Shown: positions 5,188-11,681 of the stretch, one piece after another
Position numbering within the stretch: position 1 is the first letter of the stretch
How the letters are laid out: every line of letters begins with the position of its first letter
Source of the DNA: Saccharothrix sp. ST-888
Lineage (GTDB): Bacteria > Actinomycetota > Actinomycetes > Streptomycetales > Streptomycetaceae
Direction of reading: 5' to 3'
DNA: 11,685 nucleotides
Assembly: GCF_000955975.1 (NCBI RefSeq)
Contig: NZ_JYJF01000146.1
Location: forward strand, 1 to 11,685
Program-made: the position numbers and the translations under genes
The notes under the pieces: model-generated
Database searches by the model: none
Seen by the model: the letters and a program-made list of their open reading frames with translations, nothing else
Told to the model about the DNA's origin: nothing

Positions 5188-5955
5188 ATGGTGGAGATCA
5201 AGACTGACGCGGCGTTGGACGCGATGCGAGAAGCCGGAAGGGTCGTCGCCGACGCGCTCGACGCGGTACGCCGCACGGCGGCGGTGGGGGTGTCCCTGCG
5301 GGAACTGGACGAGGTGGCCCGCGAGGTGCTGCGCGAGGCCGGGGCCGACTCGCCGTTCCTGGGCTACCGCCCCGGCTTCGCCGCCACCCCGTTCCCGGCG
5401 GTGATCTGCGCTTCGGTCAACGACGCCGTGGTGCACGGCATCCCGACCGGCTACCGGCTGCGCGACGGCGACCTGGTCAGCATCGACTGCGGGGCCGAAC
5501 TCGGCGGCTGGACCGGCGACGCGGCCGTCAGCTTCGTCGTCGGCACGCCCGCGCCCGCCGACCTGGCGCTCATCGAGACCACCGAGCGCGCCCTCGCGGC
5601 GGGCATCGAGGCGGCGCTGGTCGGCGCCCGGATCGGCGACATCTCCCACGCCATCGGAAGCGTCGGCCGCGCGGCCGGCTACGGGATCCCCGCCGACTTC
5701 GGCGGCCACGGCGTGGGCCGCGGCATGCACGAGGACCCGCACGTCCCCAACGACGGACGCCCAGGACGCGGCATGGTCCTGCGGCACGGCATGGTCCTCG
5801 CGATCGAGCCGATGTTCCTGGCCGGCGGGCGGGACCACTACCGCACCGCCCCCGACGGCTGGACCCTGCTCACCCACGACGGCAGCCGGGCCGCGCACGC
5901 CGAACACACCGTCGCCATCACGGAGGACGGGCCGCGCATCCTGACCCTGCCGTGA
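5188..5955 (+). CDS. map: Type I methionine aminopeptidase
   Basis: A cytosolic metalloenzyme that removes the initiator Met from new proteins. At 255 residues it is the usual length for a bacterial type I enzyme. All five conserved blocks are present: the substrate-side His in NDAVVHGIP (H83), the metal ligands in VSIDCGAELGGWTGDAAVSF (D100 and D111), GGHGVGRGMHEDPHV (H174, with H181), LAIEPMF (E207), and AEHTVAI (E239). It should therefore be active. ATG 5188 has GGGGAGG at 5172-5178, nine bases upstream. Streptomycetes usually carry more than one map; this one, beside an XRE gene and away from ribosomal protein genes, is probably an accessory copy. It converges on the tautomerase gene, leaving a 95-base gap. 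Confidence 0.93.
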   Translation: MVEIKTDAALDAMREAGRVVADALDAVRRTAAVGVSLRELDEVAREVLREAGADSPFLGYRPGFAATPFPAVICASVNDAVVHGIPTGYRLRDGDLVSIDCGAELGGWTGDAAVSFVVGTPAPADLALIETTERALAAGIEAALVGARIGDISHAIGSVGRAAGYGIPADFGGHGVGRGMHEDPHVPNDGRPGRGMVLRHGMVLAIEPMFLAGGRDHYRTAPDGWTLLTHDGSRAAHAEHTVAITEDGPRILTLP

Positions 5956-6050
5956 CCGGCCGGCCATCGCGCGTCCCACCCCCGCCCTGACGGGCTGGCC
6001 GCCGGGCCGCGCACGCCGACCGGCCGGCCACCGGCCCCCACCGTCCGGCG

Positions 6051-6446
6051 TCAGCCCATCTGCTGCTCCAGGTCGAGCAGTTGGGCCTCACCGCGGCCTG
6101 CGGACCAATCCGCCGAACCGTTCTCGGTCAGCACCACCAGGACGTCCTCGGACCGGACCCCGACCTTGCCCGCCTCCTCGGCGATCCGCCGGTACAGGGC
6201 GCGCTTGGTCTCCTCCGGGCGCCCCCGGCGCAGCGTGATCTCCACGCAGACGACGTCGCGCCGGTCGACGCCGAGGTACTCGGGGTCGAAGAACATCTGC
6301 TCGGCGGGCAGGGCCTGGACGATCTGGAAGCGGTCCTTCTCCGGGATGCCGACGGCGTCGACCAGCGCGCGGTGCACCGCAGCCGCGATCTCCGGCCGCT
6401 GCTCGGCGGGGCGGTCGGAGCTGAGCGTGATGCGGACGAGCGGCAT
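6051..6446 (-). CDS. Tautomerase_2-type tautomerase superfamily protein
   Basis: A 131-residue protein starting MPLVRITLSSDRPAEQRPEI. In this superfamily the Pro after the removed initiator Met is the catalytic base, so the MP start matters and fixes the start codon. The rest fits the longer Tautomerase_2 group: GIPEKDRFQIVQAL, then FDPEYLGVDRRDVVCVEITL, then RRIAEEAGKVGVRSEDVLVV and near the end DWSAGRGEAQ. Such enzymes catalyse keto-enol shifts or dehalogenation of small aromatic or unsaturated acids; the substrate here cannot be read from sequence. AGGAGG (complement of 6455-6460) is eight bases upstream. It is divergent from an HxlR regulator, which very probably controls it. Removal of its Met would need a methionine aminopeptidase such as the neighbouring one, though that proximity may be coincidence. 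Confidence 0.88.
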   Translation of the reverse strand: MPLVRITLSSDRPAEQRPEIAAAVHRALVDAVGIPEKDRFQIVQALPAEQMFFDPEYLGVDRRDVVCVEITLRRGRPEETKRALYRRIAEEAGKVGVRSEDVLVVLTENGSADWSAGRGEAQLLDLEQQMG

Positions 6447-6544
6447 GGCACGTACCTCCTGATGGCGGCCGGCGGCGGGCCGGACCGATGACCGGCCGCC
6501 ACGGGCAGTGCGATCCGGTCCCGACTTCCTGATGGACGGTCAGC

Positions 6545-6550
6545 AGTCTA
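6545..6550 (-). promoter_or_regulatory. Candidate -10 box for the tautomerase gene
   Basis: On the minus strand TAGACT (6550-6545) is a good -10 hexamer. TTTCGA lies 17 bases further upstream (6573-6568), inside the inverted repeat at 6557-6577. Transcription would start about 90 bases before the ATG at 6446. Confidence 0.35.
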
Positions 6551-6556
6551 CGCAGC

Positions 6557-6577
6557 TGGCTTTCAAATCGAAAGCCA
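6557..6577. promoter_or_regulatory. Inverted repeat, candidate HxlR operator
   Basis: TGGCTTTC (6557-6564) and GAAAGCCA (6570-6577) are exact inverted copies separated by five bases. The site is markedly AT-richer than its surroundings. It lies between the divergent tautomerase and HxlR genes, 27 bases from the HxlR start, and covers the likely -35 positions of both candidate promoters. HxlR proteins are dimers that bind such dyads and usually repress a neighbour, so this is the natural operator. Confidence 0.65.
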
Positions 6578-6592
6578 ACATCTCTCAACGGC

Positions 6593-6598
6593 TACAGT
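6593..6598 (+). promoter_or_regulatory. Candidate -10 box for the HxlR gene (leaderless transcript)
   Basis: TACAGT ends six bases before GTG 6605. There is no ribosome binding site in that gap, so the transcript probably begins at or next to the start codon. No clear -35 is seen; the inverted repeat lies where it would be. Confidence 0.4.
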
Positions 6599-6604
6599 GG
6601 GTCC

Positions 6605-7078
6605 GTGGAGTGGGGTGAACAGGACGTCAGCAACTGCGGCATCGGCCGCGCGCTGGAAGTGGTGGGACGGCCGTGGGCGCTCCTGGTCGTCCGGGAGATC
6701 GCACGCGGCCTGGAGCGTTTCGACGAGATCCAGCGCCATCTGGCGGTCTCGGCCGCGGTGTTGAGCCGGCGACTGGACGAGCTGGTGGAGTCGCGACTGC
6801 TGGAGCGGTTCCCGTACCAGGAGGCCGGCCGGCGCACCCGGTTCGGATACCGGCTGACCCCGCGCGGCCGCGAGCTGTACCCGATCCTGCTCTCGCTCAA
6901 GGAGTGGGGCGACCGGCACCGGGGCGACCCGGCCGGTCCGGCCACCAGGCACCGGCACGCGGACTGCGGCGCGGACGTCCGTCTGGCCCTGGTCTGCGAA
7001 CGGGGACACCCGGTGACGGGCCTGGCCGAGGTGGAGCTGGTCCAGGGCCCCGGCGCCCGCCCGGCGCCCCGGCCGTAG
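6605..7078 (+). CDS. HxlR family transcriptional regulator
   Basis: A 157-residue winged-helix regulator. The family pattern runs NCGIGRALEVVGRPWALLVV (residues 10-29), then FDEIQRHLAVSAAVLSRRLD (recognition region), LVESRLLERFPYQ, and the wing and dimerisation part YRLTPRGRELYPILLSLKEW. Cys11 is at the position conserved in HxlR proteins and used as a thiol or electrophile sensor in relatives such as HypR and YodB. The C-terminal segment has Cys121 and Cys131 (DCGADVRLALVCERGHP), an incomplete version of the Cys-containing tail seen in many actinobacterial members. Start GTG 6605 agrees with the -10 box and the lack of a leader. Divergent orientation and the dyad at 6557-6577 suggest it represses the tautomerase and itself, perhaps responding to a reactive or aromatic compound. 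Confidence 0.9.
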   Translation: MEWGEQDVSNCGIGRALEVVGRPWALLVVREIARGLERFDEIQRHLAVSAAVLSRRLDELVESRLLERFPYQEAGRRTRFGYRLTPRGRELYPILLSLKEWGDRHRGDPAGPATRHRHADCGADVRLALVCERGHPVTGLAEVELVQGPGARPAPRP

Positions 7079-7188
7079 CACCGGGGCGGTCACCGAACCC
7101 CTGTGACCAGCTCGTATATGAGACGTAGATCGCGAGCGGTGAGGATAAGGGCCTGAGCACACCGTTTGAACCGACCGGGAGTCTCCTC

Positions 7189-7383
7189 ATGAAGCGATCT
7201 GCAGTGTTCCGCCGATTCCGTGCGGCGGTACTCGTCCCGGCCGCCGTAGCCGCCGTGCTGGCCGCCGCCGGTACGGTCGCTTCCGCTGTCACCCACGAGG
7301 TGCCCACCGGTCACGCCGTCGCCGGCGGCGGCTCGGGGCCGCAGCCGCCGAGCGACGTGACCGAGTGGAACACCAAGGTCTGA
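7189..7383 (+). CDS. Short secreted peptide precursor (64 aa)
   Basis: ATG 7189 has GGGAG at 7177-7181, seven bases upstream. The product has a textbook Sec signal: a basic start MKRSAVFRRFR, a hydrophobic core AAVLVPAAVAAVLAAAGTV and an A-S-A cleavage site at 31-33. The mature part would be only 31 residues, VTHEVPTGHAVAGGGSGPQP then PSDVTEWNTKV, without Cys, lipobox or sortase motif. A Gly/Pro-rich linker leads to the polar C-terminus TEWNTKV. I do not recognise the family. The gene converges on the SARP/TPR regulator, with only 15 bases between their stops. A small exported structural peptide or an extracellular signal are both possible. TGTGAC, 18 bases, TAGATC (about 7102-7131) is a possible promoter. 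Confidence 0.65.
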   Translation: MKRSAVFRRFRAAVLVPAAVAAVLAAAGTVASAVTHEVPTGHAVAGGGSGPQPPSDVTEWNTKV

Positions 7384-7392
7384 TCGGGCCGT

Positions 7393-7412
7393 TCCCGCTC
7401 AGGCTGGCGGGA
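7393..7412. terminator. Hairpin between convergent peptide and SARP genes
   Basis: TCCCGC (7393-7398) pairs with GCGGGA (7407-7412) around an eight-base loop that includes the SARP stop codon. It is placed to serve as a shared bidirectional terminator, but it is short and has no T-run. Confidence 0.3.
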
Positions 7413-10410
7413 TCGGTCCGTCCGTGGCCTGCGCGAGCGTGAGGGAGCGGGCCCGGCCCGGCAGCGCCGCGGCCTCGGCGGCCTCGGGGAGCCCGATGCC
7501 GCCGAGCACCAAGTGCGCCTCGGCCGCGCGGGCCAGCCCTTCCTCGACACGGCCGAGGTCCAGCGAGACCTGGGCGAGGATCAGCAGTGCGTGGCCCCGG
7601 TCGCGCTCGCTGCCGACCGCGGTGCGGTAGTGGGCCAGGGCCCGCTCCGCCTCCCGGTACGCCTCCGGCAGCCGGCCAAGTGCCCGCAGCGTGGCCGCAC
7701 CGCGGTAGCGGGCCTGGGCCGCCTGGCCGGGGATGTCCGAGCTCGCGCAGATCTCGAGGCACTCCCGGTACCCGGCGAGCGCCTCCGGGTACCGCCGCAG
7801 CTCGTGCAGGGCCAGACTCCGCACGCACAGCGCGTGGGCGGTGCCGTGGTGGTCGGCCACCTCGCGCAGCAACGGCAGTGCACCGTCACAGGCCGCCACG
7901 GCCTCGTCGGCCCGGCCACTGCGCAGCCTGGCCATGGCCGCGTTCAGCACGGTGACGAGTTCGCCCGAGCGGTGGCCCATCTGCCGGGCCAGGGCCAGCG
8001 CCTGGTCGAAGTAGTGAACGGCTTCGTCGTAGCGCTGCTCGAACTGCGCTATCACACCGAGGTCGTTGAAGGTCTGACGCAGGATGACCGTGTCACCGGC
8101 ACGGCGGCAGGCCTCGGTCGCCAGCCGGATGTGGGCGCTCGCCGCTGCCAGCCGGGTGGTCTGCAGCGCGGCGTTGCCGCACACGAAGAGAGCCCGGCCC
8201 GCGGCACGGTCGTTGCCGGCGCGGACGGCCTTCTCGGCCACCGCCGCGGCGGCGGAGGCCAGTTGGCTGTAGGGGATGTCCCGGCCGAACGGACTCAGCG
8301 CGATGAGCAGGTCGGCCGCGGTGTCCAGCAGCTCCGGTGTCGCCGTGCCACCCTGCACCGCGAGCTGGATGATGTGGACGGCCCCGTCGAACTCCTCGGC
8401 CACCCAGGCGCGGGCGTCCGCCAGGCCGGTGAAGCGCGGTCCGCGCGGGTCTCCCGGGGTGAGCGTGGTGTGCACGGGGTCGCCCGGGACCATCTGCTGG
8501 AAGGCCGATCCGGCGGCTCCCAGCAGGAAGTTGAGCAGCCGGTGGGCCACCCCGGTGCGCCCGCCGTCCTGTTCCCGGCCCGCCGGCGCGGGCAGCTGCC
8601 GGGCGAAGGCCTGGACCAGCTGGTGGTACCGGTAGCGGCCCGACGACGGCGACTCCAGCAGCGCGGTGTCGACCAGCGACTCCAGCAGCGGCTCCGCCTC
8701 GTCCTCGGTGAGGCCCAGGGCGGCCGCCGCCGCGCCGAGGCCGATGCTCCCCCCGGTGACGGGCGCGAGCGTCCGGAAGGCGTGGGCCTGGGACTCGGTC
8801 AGCTGGTGGTAGCCGAGCTCGAACACGGCGGCCACGGCCAGCTCGCCGGCCTGGAGTTCGGTCAGCCTCCGGCGTTCGTCACCGAGCCTGCGCACCAGGT
8901 TCGCCACCGTCCAGCCCGGCCGGGCGGCCAGCCGGGCCGCCACGATCCGCACGGCGAGCGGCAGGTTCGCGCAGGAGGTGACCAGCTCGACGGCGTCGGC
9001 CCGTTCCGCCGCGACGCGTTCGGTGCCGATGACCCGCTGGAGCAGTGCCAGCGCCTCCTCGGTCTCGAACACGCACAGCCGGACGTGGGCGGTGGCGGGC
9101 AGCCCGGCGAGGCGGGCCCGGCTGGTGAGCACGACCGCGCAGTCGGCCGAGCCCGGCAGCAGCGGCCTGACCTGGGCGGCGTCCCTGGCGTCGTCGAGCA
9201 GCAGCAGGACGCTCCGGCCGTCCAGCACGGTACGGAAGAGCCGGGTCCGGTCCTCCAGGGAACGGGGGATCTCCTGGCCCGGCACTCCCAGCGCCGACAG
9301 GAAGCTTCCCAGCACCACACCGGGTTCGGCCGCGTCCGTCCCGGTACCCCGCAGGTCGGCGTAGAGCTGGCCGTCGGGGTAGCGCCCCTTGACCTGGTGC
9401 GCCCCCCGCAGCGCCAGGGTGCTCTTGCCGATGCCGCCCATCCCGCTGACCGAGGCGACCGTCAGGGCGGTCCGGTCCGCGCCGAGCAGGGCCTCACGCA
9501 GTTCCGCCACCGCTTCCTCGCGGCCGCTGAAGTCCGCCGTGTCCGGCGGGAGTTGAGCGGGACGGGCAAGGGCGGGCGAGGTCGCGGGCACGGCGGCCGG
9601 GGGCGCGGCGGGCCCCGCGCCGATCCGTACCGGCGCGGGCGCCCCGGTGCGTGGCGCCAGGTCGTTGGCCAGGATCCGCCGGTGCAGCTCGCGCAGTTCC
9701 GGCCCCGGGTCCACACCGAGCTCGTCGGCCAGCAGCTGCCGCGCCCTGGCGAAGACGGCGAGCGCCTCGCCCTGCCGTCCGCAGCGGTACAGGGCCTCCA
9801 TCAGGAAGCCGTACGGCCGCTCCCGCAGCGGGTGTTCGCCGGTGAAGGCGGTCAGGTCCGGGATGGTGGACGGGTACCGGCCCAGCAGTAGGTCGTGATC
9901 GAAGCGCTCCTCCAGCAGCATCAGCCGCAGTTCGGCGAGCCTGGAGCGCTGCTGCTCGGCGAAGGGTCCGGGCACCCCGGCCAGCGGCTCGCCCCGCCAC
10001 AGCGACACCGCCTCGGTGAGCAGCCGGGCGCACTCCTCGTGCCACCTCGCCGCGCGGGCGCGTGCCGCCTCGGCCGCCAGCTCCTCGGCGCAGTGGGCGT
10101 CCACGCCGGCCGGCGCCACCGCCAGCCGGTAGCCGGACCCGGCGGAGAGCAGCAACTGCGGGGTGGCGCGCCCCTGTTCCAGTCGCTGCCGCAACCGCCA
10201 GACGTAGGTACGCAGACTCGTCACGGCGGAGTCCGGAGCCTCCTCGCCCCAGACCATGCCGACCAGTTCGTGCAGCGAGGCAGCTCGCCCCGAGCGGAGC
10301 AGCAGCACGGCGAGCGTGGCCTGCTGCTGTGGTGGCCCGACCGGGACGTCGGCCCCGTCGAGACAGATCTGCATGGCGCCGAGCACGTTGAACCGCACCG
10401 CCCCCTCCAT
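7399..10410 (-). CDS. SARP-family (AfsR-like) regulator with BTAD, NB-ARC and TPR domains
   Basis: A 1003-residue cytoplasmic activator of the large SARP type, usually linked to antibiotic or developmental gene control. Domains in order: an OmpR-like winged helix (about 5-97, with SAVTSLRTYVWRLRQRLE), the bacterial activation domain BTAD (about 104-250, with ELGVDPGPELRELHRRIL), a Pro/Ala linker, an NB-ARC ATPase (about 293-600) and TPR repeats (about 715-980). The ATPase has Walker A GMGGIGKST (323-331), Walker B VLLLLDD (401-407), the sensor LTSRARL (428-434) and NLPLAV (482-487), so the switch looks intact. ATG 10410 is preceded by AAGGGA eight bases upstream; GTG at codon 5 (10398) is an alternative that matches shorter SARP starts. 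I saw no TTA codon. Its target cluster is not in the window. Confidence 0.93.
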   Translation of the reverse strand: MEGAVRFNVLGAMQICLDGADVPVGPPQQQATLAVLLLRSGRAASLHELVGMVWGEEAPDSAVTSLRTYVWRLRQRLEQGRATPQLLLSAGSGYRLAVAPAGVDAHCAEELAAEAARARAARWHEECARLLTEAVSLWRGEPLAGVPGPFAEQQRSRLAELRLMLLEERFDHDLLLGRYPSTIPDLTAFTGEHPLRERPYGFLMEALYRCGRQGEALAVFARARQLLADELGVDPGPELRELHRRILANDLAPRTGAPAPVRIGAGPAAPPAAVPATSPALARPAQLPPDTADFSGREEAVAELREALLGADRTALTVASVSGMGGIGKSTLALRGAHQVKGRYPDGQLYADLRGTGTDAAEPGVVLGSFLSALGVPGQEIPRSLEDRTRLFRTVLDGRSVLLLLDDARDAAQVRPLLPGSADCAVVLTSRARLAGLPATAHVRLCVFETEEALALLQRVIGTERVAAERADAVELVTSCANLPLAVRIVAARLAARPGWTVANLVRRLGDERRRLTELQAGELAVAAVFELGYHQLTESQAHAFRTLAPVTGGSIGLGAAAAALGLTEDEAEPLLESLVDTALLESPSSGRYRYHQLVQAFARQLPAPAGREQDGGRTGVAHRLLNFLLGAAGSAFQQMVPGDPVHTTLTPGDPRGPRFTGLADARAWVAEEFDGAVHIIQLAVQGGTATPELLDTAADLLIALSPFGRDIPYSQLASAAAAVAEKAVRAGNDRAAGRALFVCGNAALQTTRLAAASAHIRLATEACRRAGDTVILRQTFNDLGVIAQFEQRYDEAVHYFDQALALARQMGHRSGELVTVLNAAMARLRSGRADEAVAACDGALPLLREVADHHGTAHALCVRSLALHELRRYPEALAGYRECLEICASSDIPGQAAQARYRGAATLRALGRLPEAYREAERALAHYRTAVGSERDRGHALLILAQVSLDLGRVEEGLARAAEAHLVLGGIGLPEAAEAAALPGRARSLTLAQATDGPIPPA

Positions 10411-10465
10411 GCCACATTCCCTTCCCCGGCGCGACCGGGCCGGCCTCCGGCCGATCGCGCGACAC

Positions 10466-10477
10466 TTCCGTACGGAA
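10466..10477. promoter_or_regulatory. Palindrome TTCCGTACGGAA upstream of the SARP gene
   Basis: A perfect 12-base palindrome, 56 bases before the SARP ATG. Together with the second dyad nine bases further upstream it could be a regulator binding site, or an autoregulatory site. No known consensus is claimed. Confidence 0.4.
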
Positions 10478-10485
10478 ACAGTTCG

Positions 10486-10499
10486 GTCATATTAATGAC
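10486..10499. promoter_or_regulatory. AT-rich dyad GTCAT-ATTA-ATGAC upstream of the SARP gene
   Basis: Five-base exact inverted arms flank ATTA. It is the most AT-rich spot in the gap and contains TAATAT on the minus strand (10494-10489), a good -10 box for the SARP gene. Bound protein here would block or position RNA polymerase. Confidence 0.4.
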
Positions 10500-10745
10500 G
10501 GGTGAGCAGGATGGAACGGTTAGGGCGCATACGATCTGAGTGTCGGCGCCCGTCTTCCGGCGCGCCGGGACCGCGCGGACCGGGGCGAGCGGTCCGGCTG
10601 GACGGCCGGCTGGTATGGGTGGACGCAATGTCCGCCGCGCTTCCCGGCCACGTGACGGGTCCATCGCTTCACCGCGTACCGACTGCCGTGCGTGCCCGGT
10701 CCACCCAAGTCCGGCCGCTGGAACCGCTCATGAGAACATCAGCCG

Positions 10746-11483
10746 GTGCGCAGACTGACGGTACTGGGGACGTGCGGGGCCTGGCCCGAGGCCGGCCGGG
10801 GCGCCAGCGGCTACCTGCTGGAGTACGACGGGTTCCGACTGGTGCCGGACCTGGGCTACGCGGCCTTCCCGCGCTTGCTGGAGCACTGCGCAAACGCGCA
10901 GTTGGACGCCGTGGTGATCACCCATGAGCCCCCCGACCACTGCGCCGACCTCAGCGCCCTGTGCCGCGCGCGCTACTTCGCGACGGAGCGGGGCGCCCGG
11001 CTGCCGCTGTACTGCCCTCCCGGGGTGACCGGACGCGTCCAGGCGATGGAACCGACGGAGGATCTGCTCGACGTCTTCGACGTGCACCCACTCCCGTCGA
11101 ACCACCGGGTGGGACCGCTGCGGCTCGACTCCGCGCTGCTTCCGCACCATGTCCCGCACTCGGGCGTACGGTTGACCGCCCCCGGCCTGACCCTCGCCTA
11201 CAGCGGCGATGCCGGGCCGGACCCGGCCCTGTCCCAACTGGCTGCAGACGCCGACCTTTTCATCGCCGGAGCCACGCTCCAGAGCACATCAGCGGAGAGC
11301 GGCGACCCCTATCTGATGAGCGCCGTCGATGCCGGAACCTGGGCCACCCGCGCCGGGGCCAAGCGCCTGATGCTCACCCACTTCTGGCCCGGCAGTGACC
11401 GCGCTCGTTCGACCGCCGACGCCCGCAGCAGCTTCTCCGGCGAGGTGATCGCGGCGGAGGAGCACATGGCGTTCACCTTCTGA
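10746..11483 (+). CDS. MBL-fold (RNase Z/ElaC-like) hydrolase homologue with altered active-site residues
   Basis: A 245-residue metallo-beta-lactamase fold protein without a signal peptide. The start LTVLGTCGAWPEAGRGASGY, the strand YDGFRLVPDLGYAAFPRL, then AYSGDAGP (D155) and LMLTHFWPG (H212) follow the small MBL family close to RNase Z that streptomycetes carry in several copies. The central motif, normally T-H-x-H-x-D-H, reads THEPPDH (60-65): His at 62 is replaced by Pro. The segment normally like H-L-T-x-x-x-A-G reads YLMSAVDAG (189-197), with Tyr for the His. H60, D64, H65, H138, D155 and H212 remain. One metal site is therefore probably lost and hydrolase activity is doubtful. GTG 10746 is chosen from the domain start; no ribosome binding site is seen. 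It is divergent from the SARP gene. Confidence 0.85.
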   Translation: MRRLTVLGTCGAWPEAGRGASGYLLEYDGFRLVPDLGYAAFPRLLEHCANAQLDAVVITHEPPDHCADLSALCRARYFATERGARLPLYCPPGVTGRVQAMEPTEDLLDVFDVHPLPSNHRVGPLRLDSALLPHHVPHSGVRLTAPGLTLAYSGDAGPDPALSQLAADADLFIAGATLQSTSAESGDPYLMSAVDAGTWATRAGAKRLMLTHFWPGSDRARSTADARSSFSGEVIAAEEHMAFTF

Positions 11484-11596
11484 TACTCCGGCGTGACTTC
11501 GCGATCCATCCGGTCGCGGCTCCGCACCGATAGCAGCGGCCCGATCGGCGACATGCCAGCCCTGTTCGCAGGCATCTAGAAGTTCAGTCAACTTGA

Positions 11597-11616
11597 CCCG
11601 GCCCTGAAGGGCCGGG
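11597..11616. terminator. Strong GC hairpin with TGAA loop
   Basis: CCCGGCCC (11597-11604) pairs perfectly with GGGCCGGG (11609-11616) around TGAA, followed by CTTGTGG. It lies 113 bases after the MBL-fold stop, so it may end that transcript. Similar compact hairpins also mark the ends of IS200/IS605-type elements, but no transposase is visible here. Confidence 0.5.
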
Positions 11617-11662
11617 CTTGTGGGTAGGGCGCGGCTGGCTGCCGTGTGGCCTCCCACGTCTG

Positions 11663-11681
11663 AGCCACCTACGGGGTGGCT
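11663..11681. repeat. Second hairpin at the right edge of the window
   Basis: AGCCACC (11663-11669) pairs with GGTGGCT (11675-11681) around a five-base loop. With the hairpin at 11597-11616 it gives two stem-loops within 90 bases. The stretch 11484-11685 has no gene I can support, so this may be an untranslated region, a structured RNA or a mobile element end continuing to the right. Confidence 0.35.

Larger units (their letters stand above)
10411..10745. other. Divergent intergenic region between SARP and MBL-fold genes
   Basis: This 335-base gap carries the control region of the SARP gene: an AT-rich island at about 10476-10500 with two palindromes, listed separately. The rest is GC-rich. 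I see no convincing gene; short open frames on both strands are Arg/Pro/Ser-rich. A TACGAT at 10530-10535 could be a plus-strand -10 box, without a clear -35. Confidence 0.5.

Noticed and set aside
5113..5979. Upstream extension of the XRE gene frame to a start at 5979
   Set aside because: The extra residues are antisense to map and have no protein-like pattern; the XRE domain begins at 5112.
5954..6030. Thirteen-base direct repeat GACCGGCCGGCCA at 5954-5966 and 6018-6030
   Set aside because: It consists of the GGCCGGCC-type words that are frequent in this base composition, and sits in a convergent intergenic gap with no element between the copies.
7513..9891. Long plus-strand open frame of 792 residues
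   Set aside because: It is the antisense shadow of the SARP gene, rich in Gly, Arg, Gln and Val, without domains. High GC commonly keeps this frame open.
11289..11657. Minus-strand open frames at the right end (122 and 88 residues)
   Set aside because: They overlap the end of the MBL-fold gene in antisense and show no domain; a short protein-like stretch (KLTELLDACEQGWHVADRAA) is not enough to call a gene.
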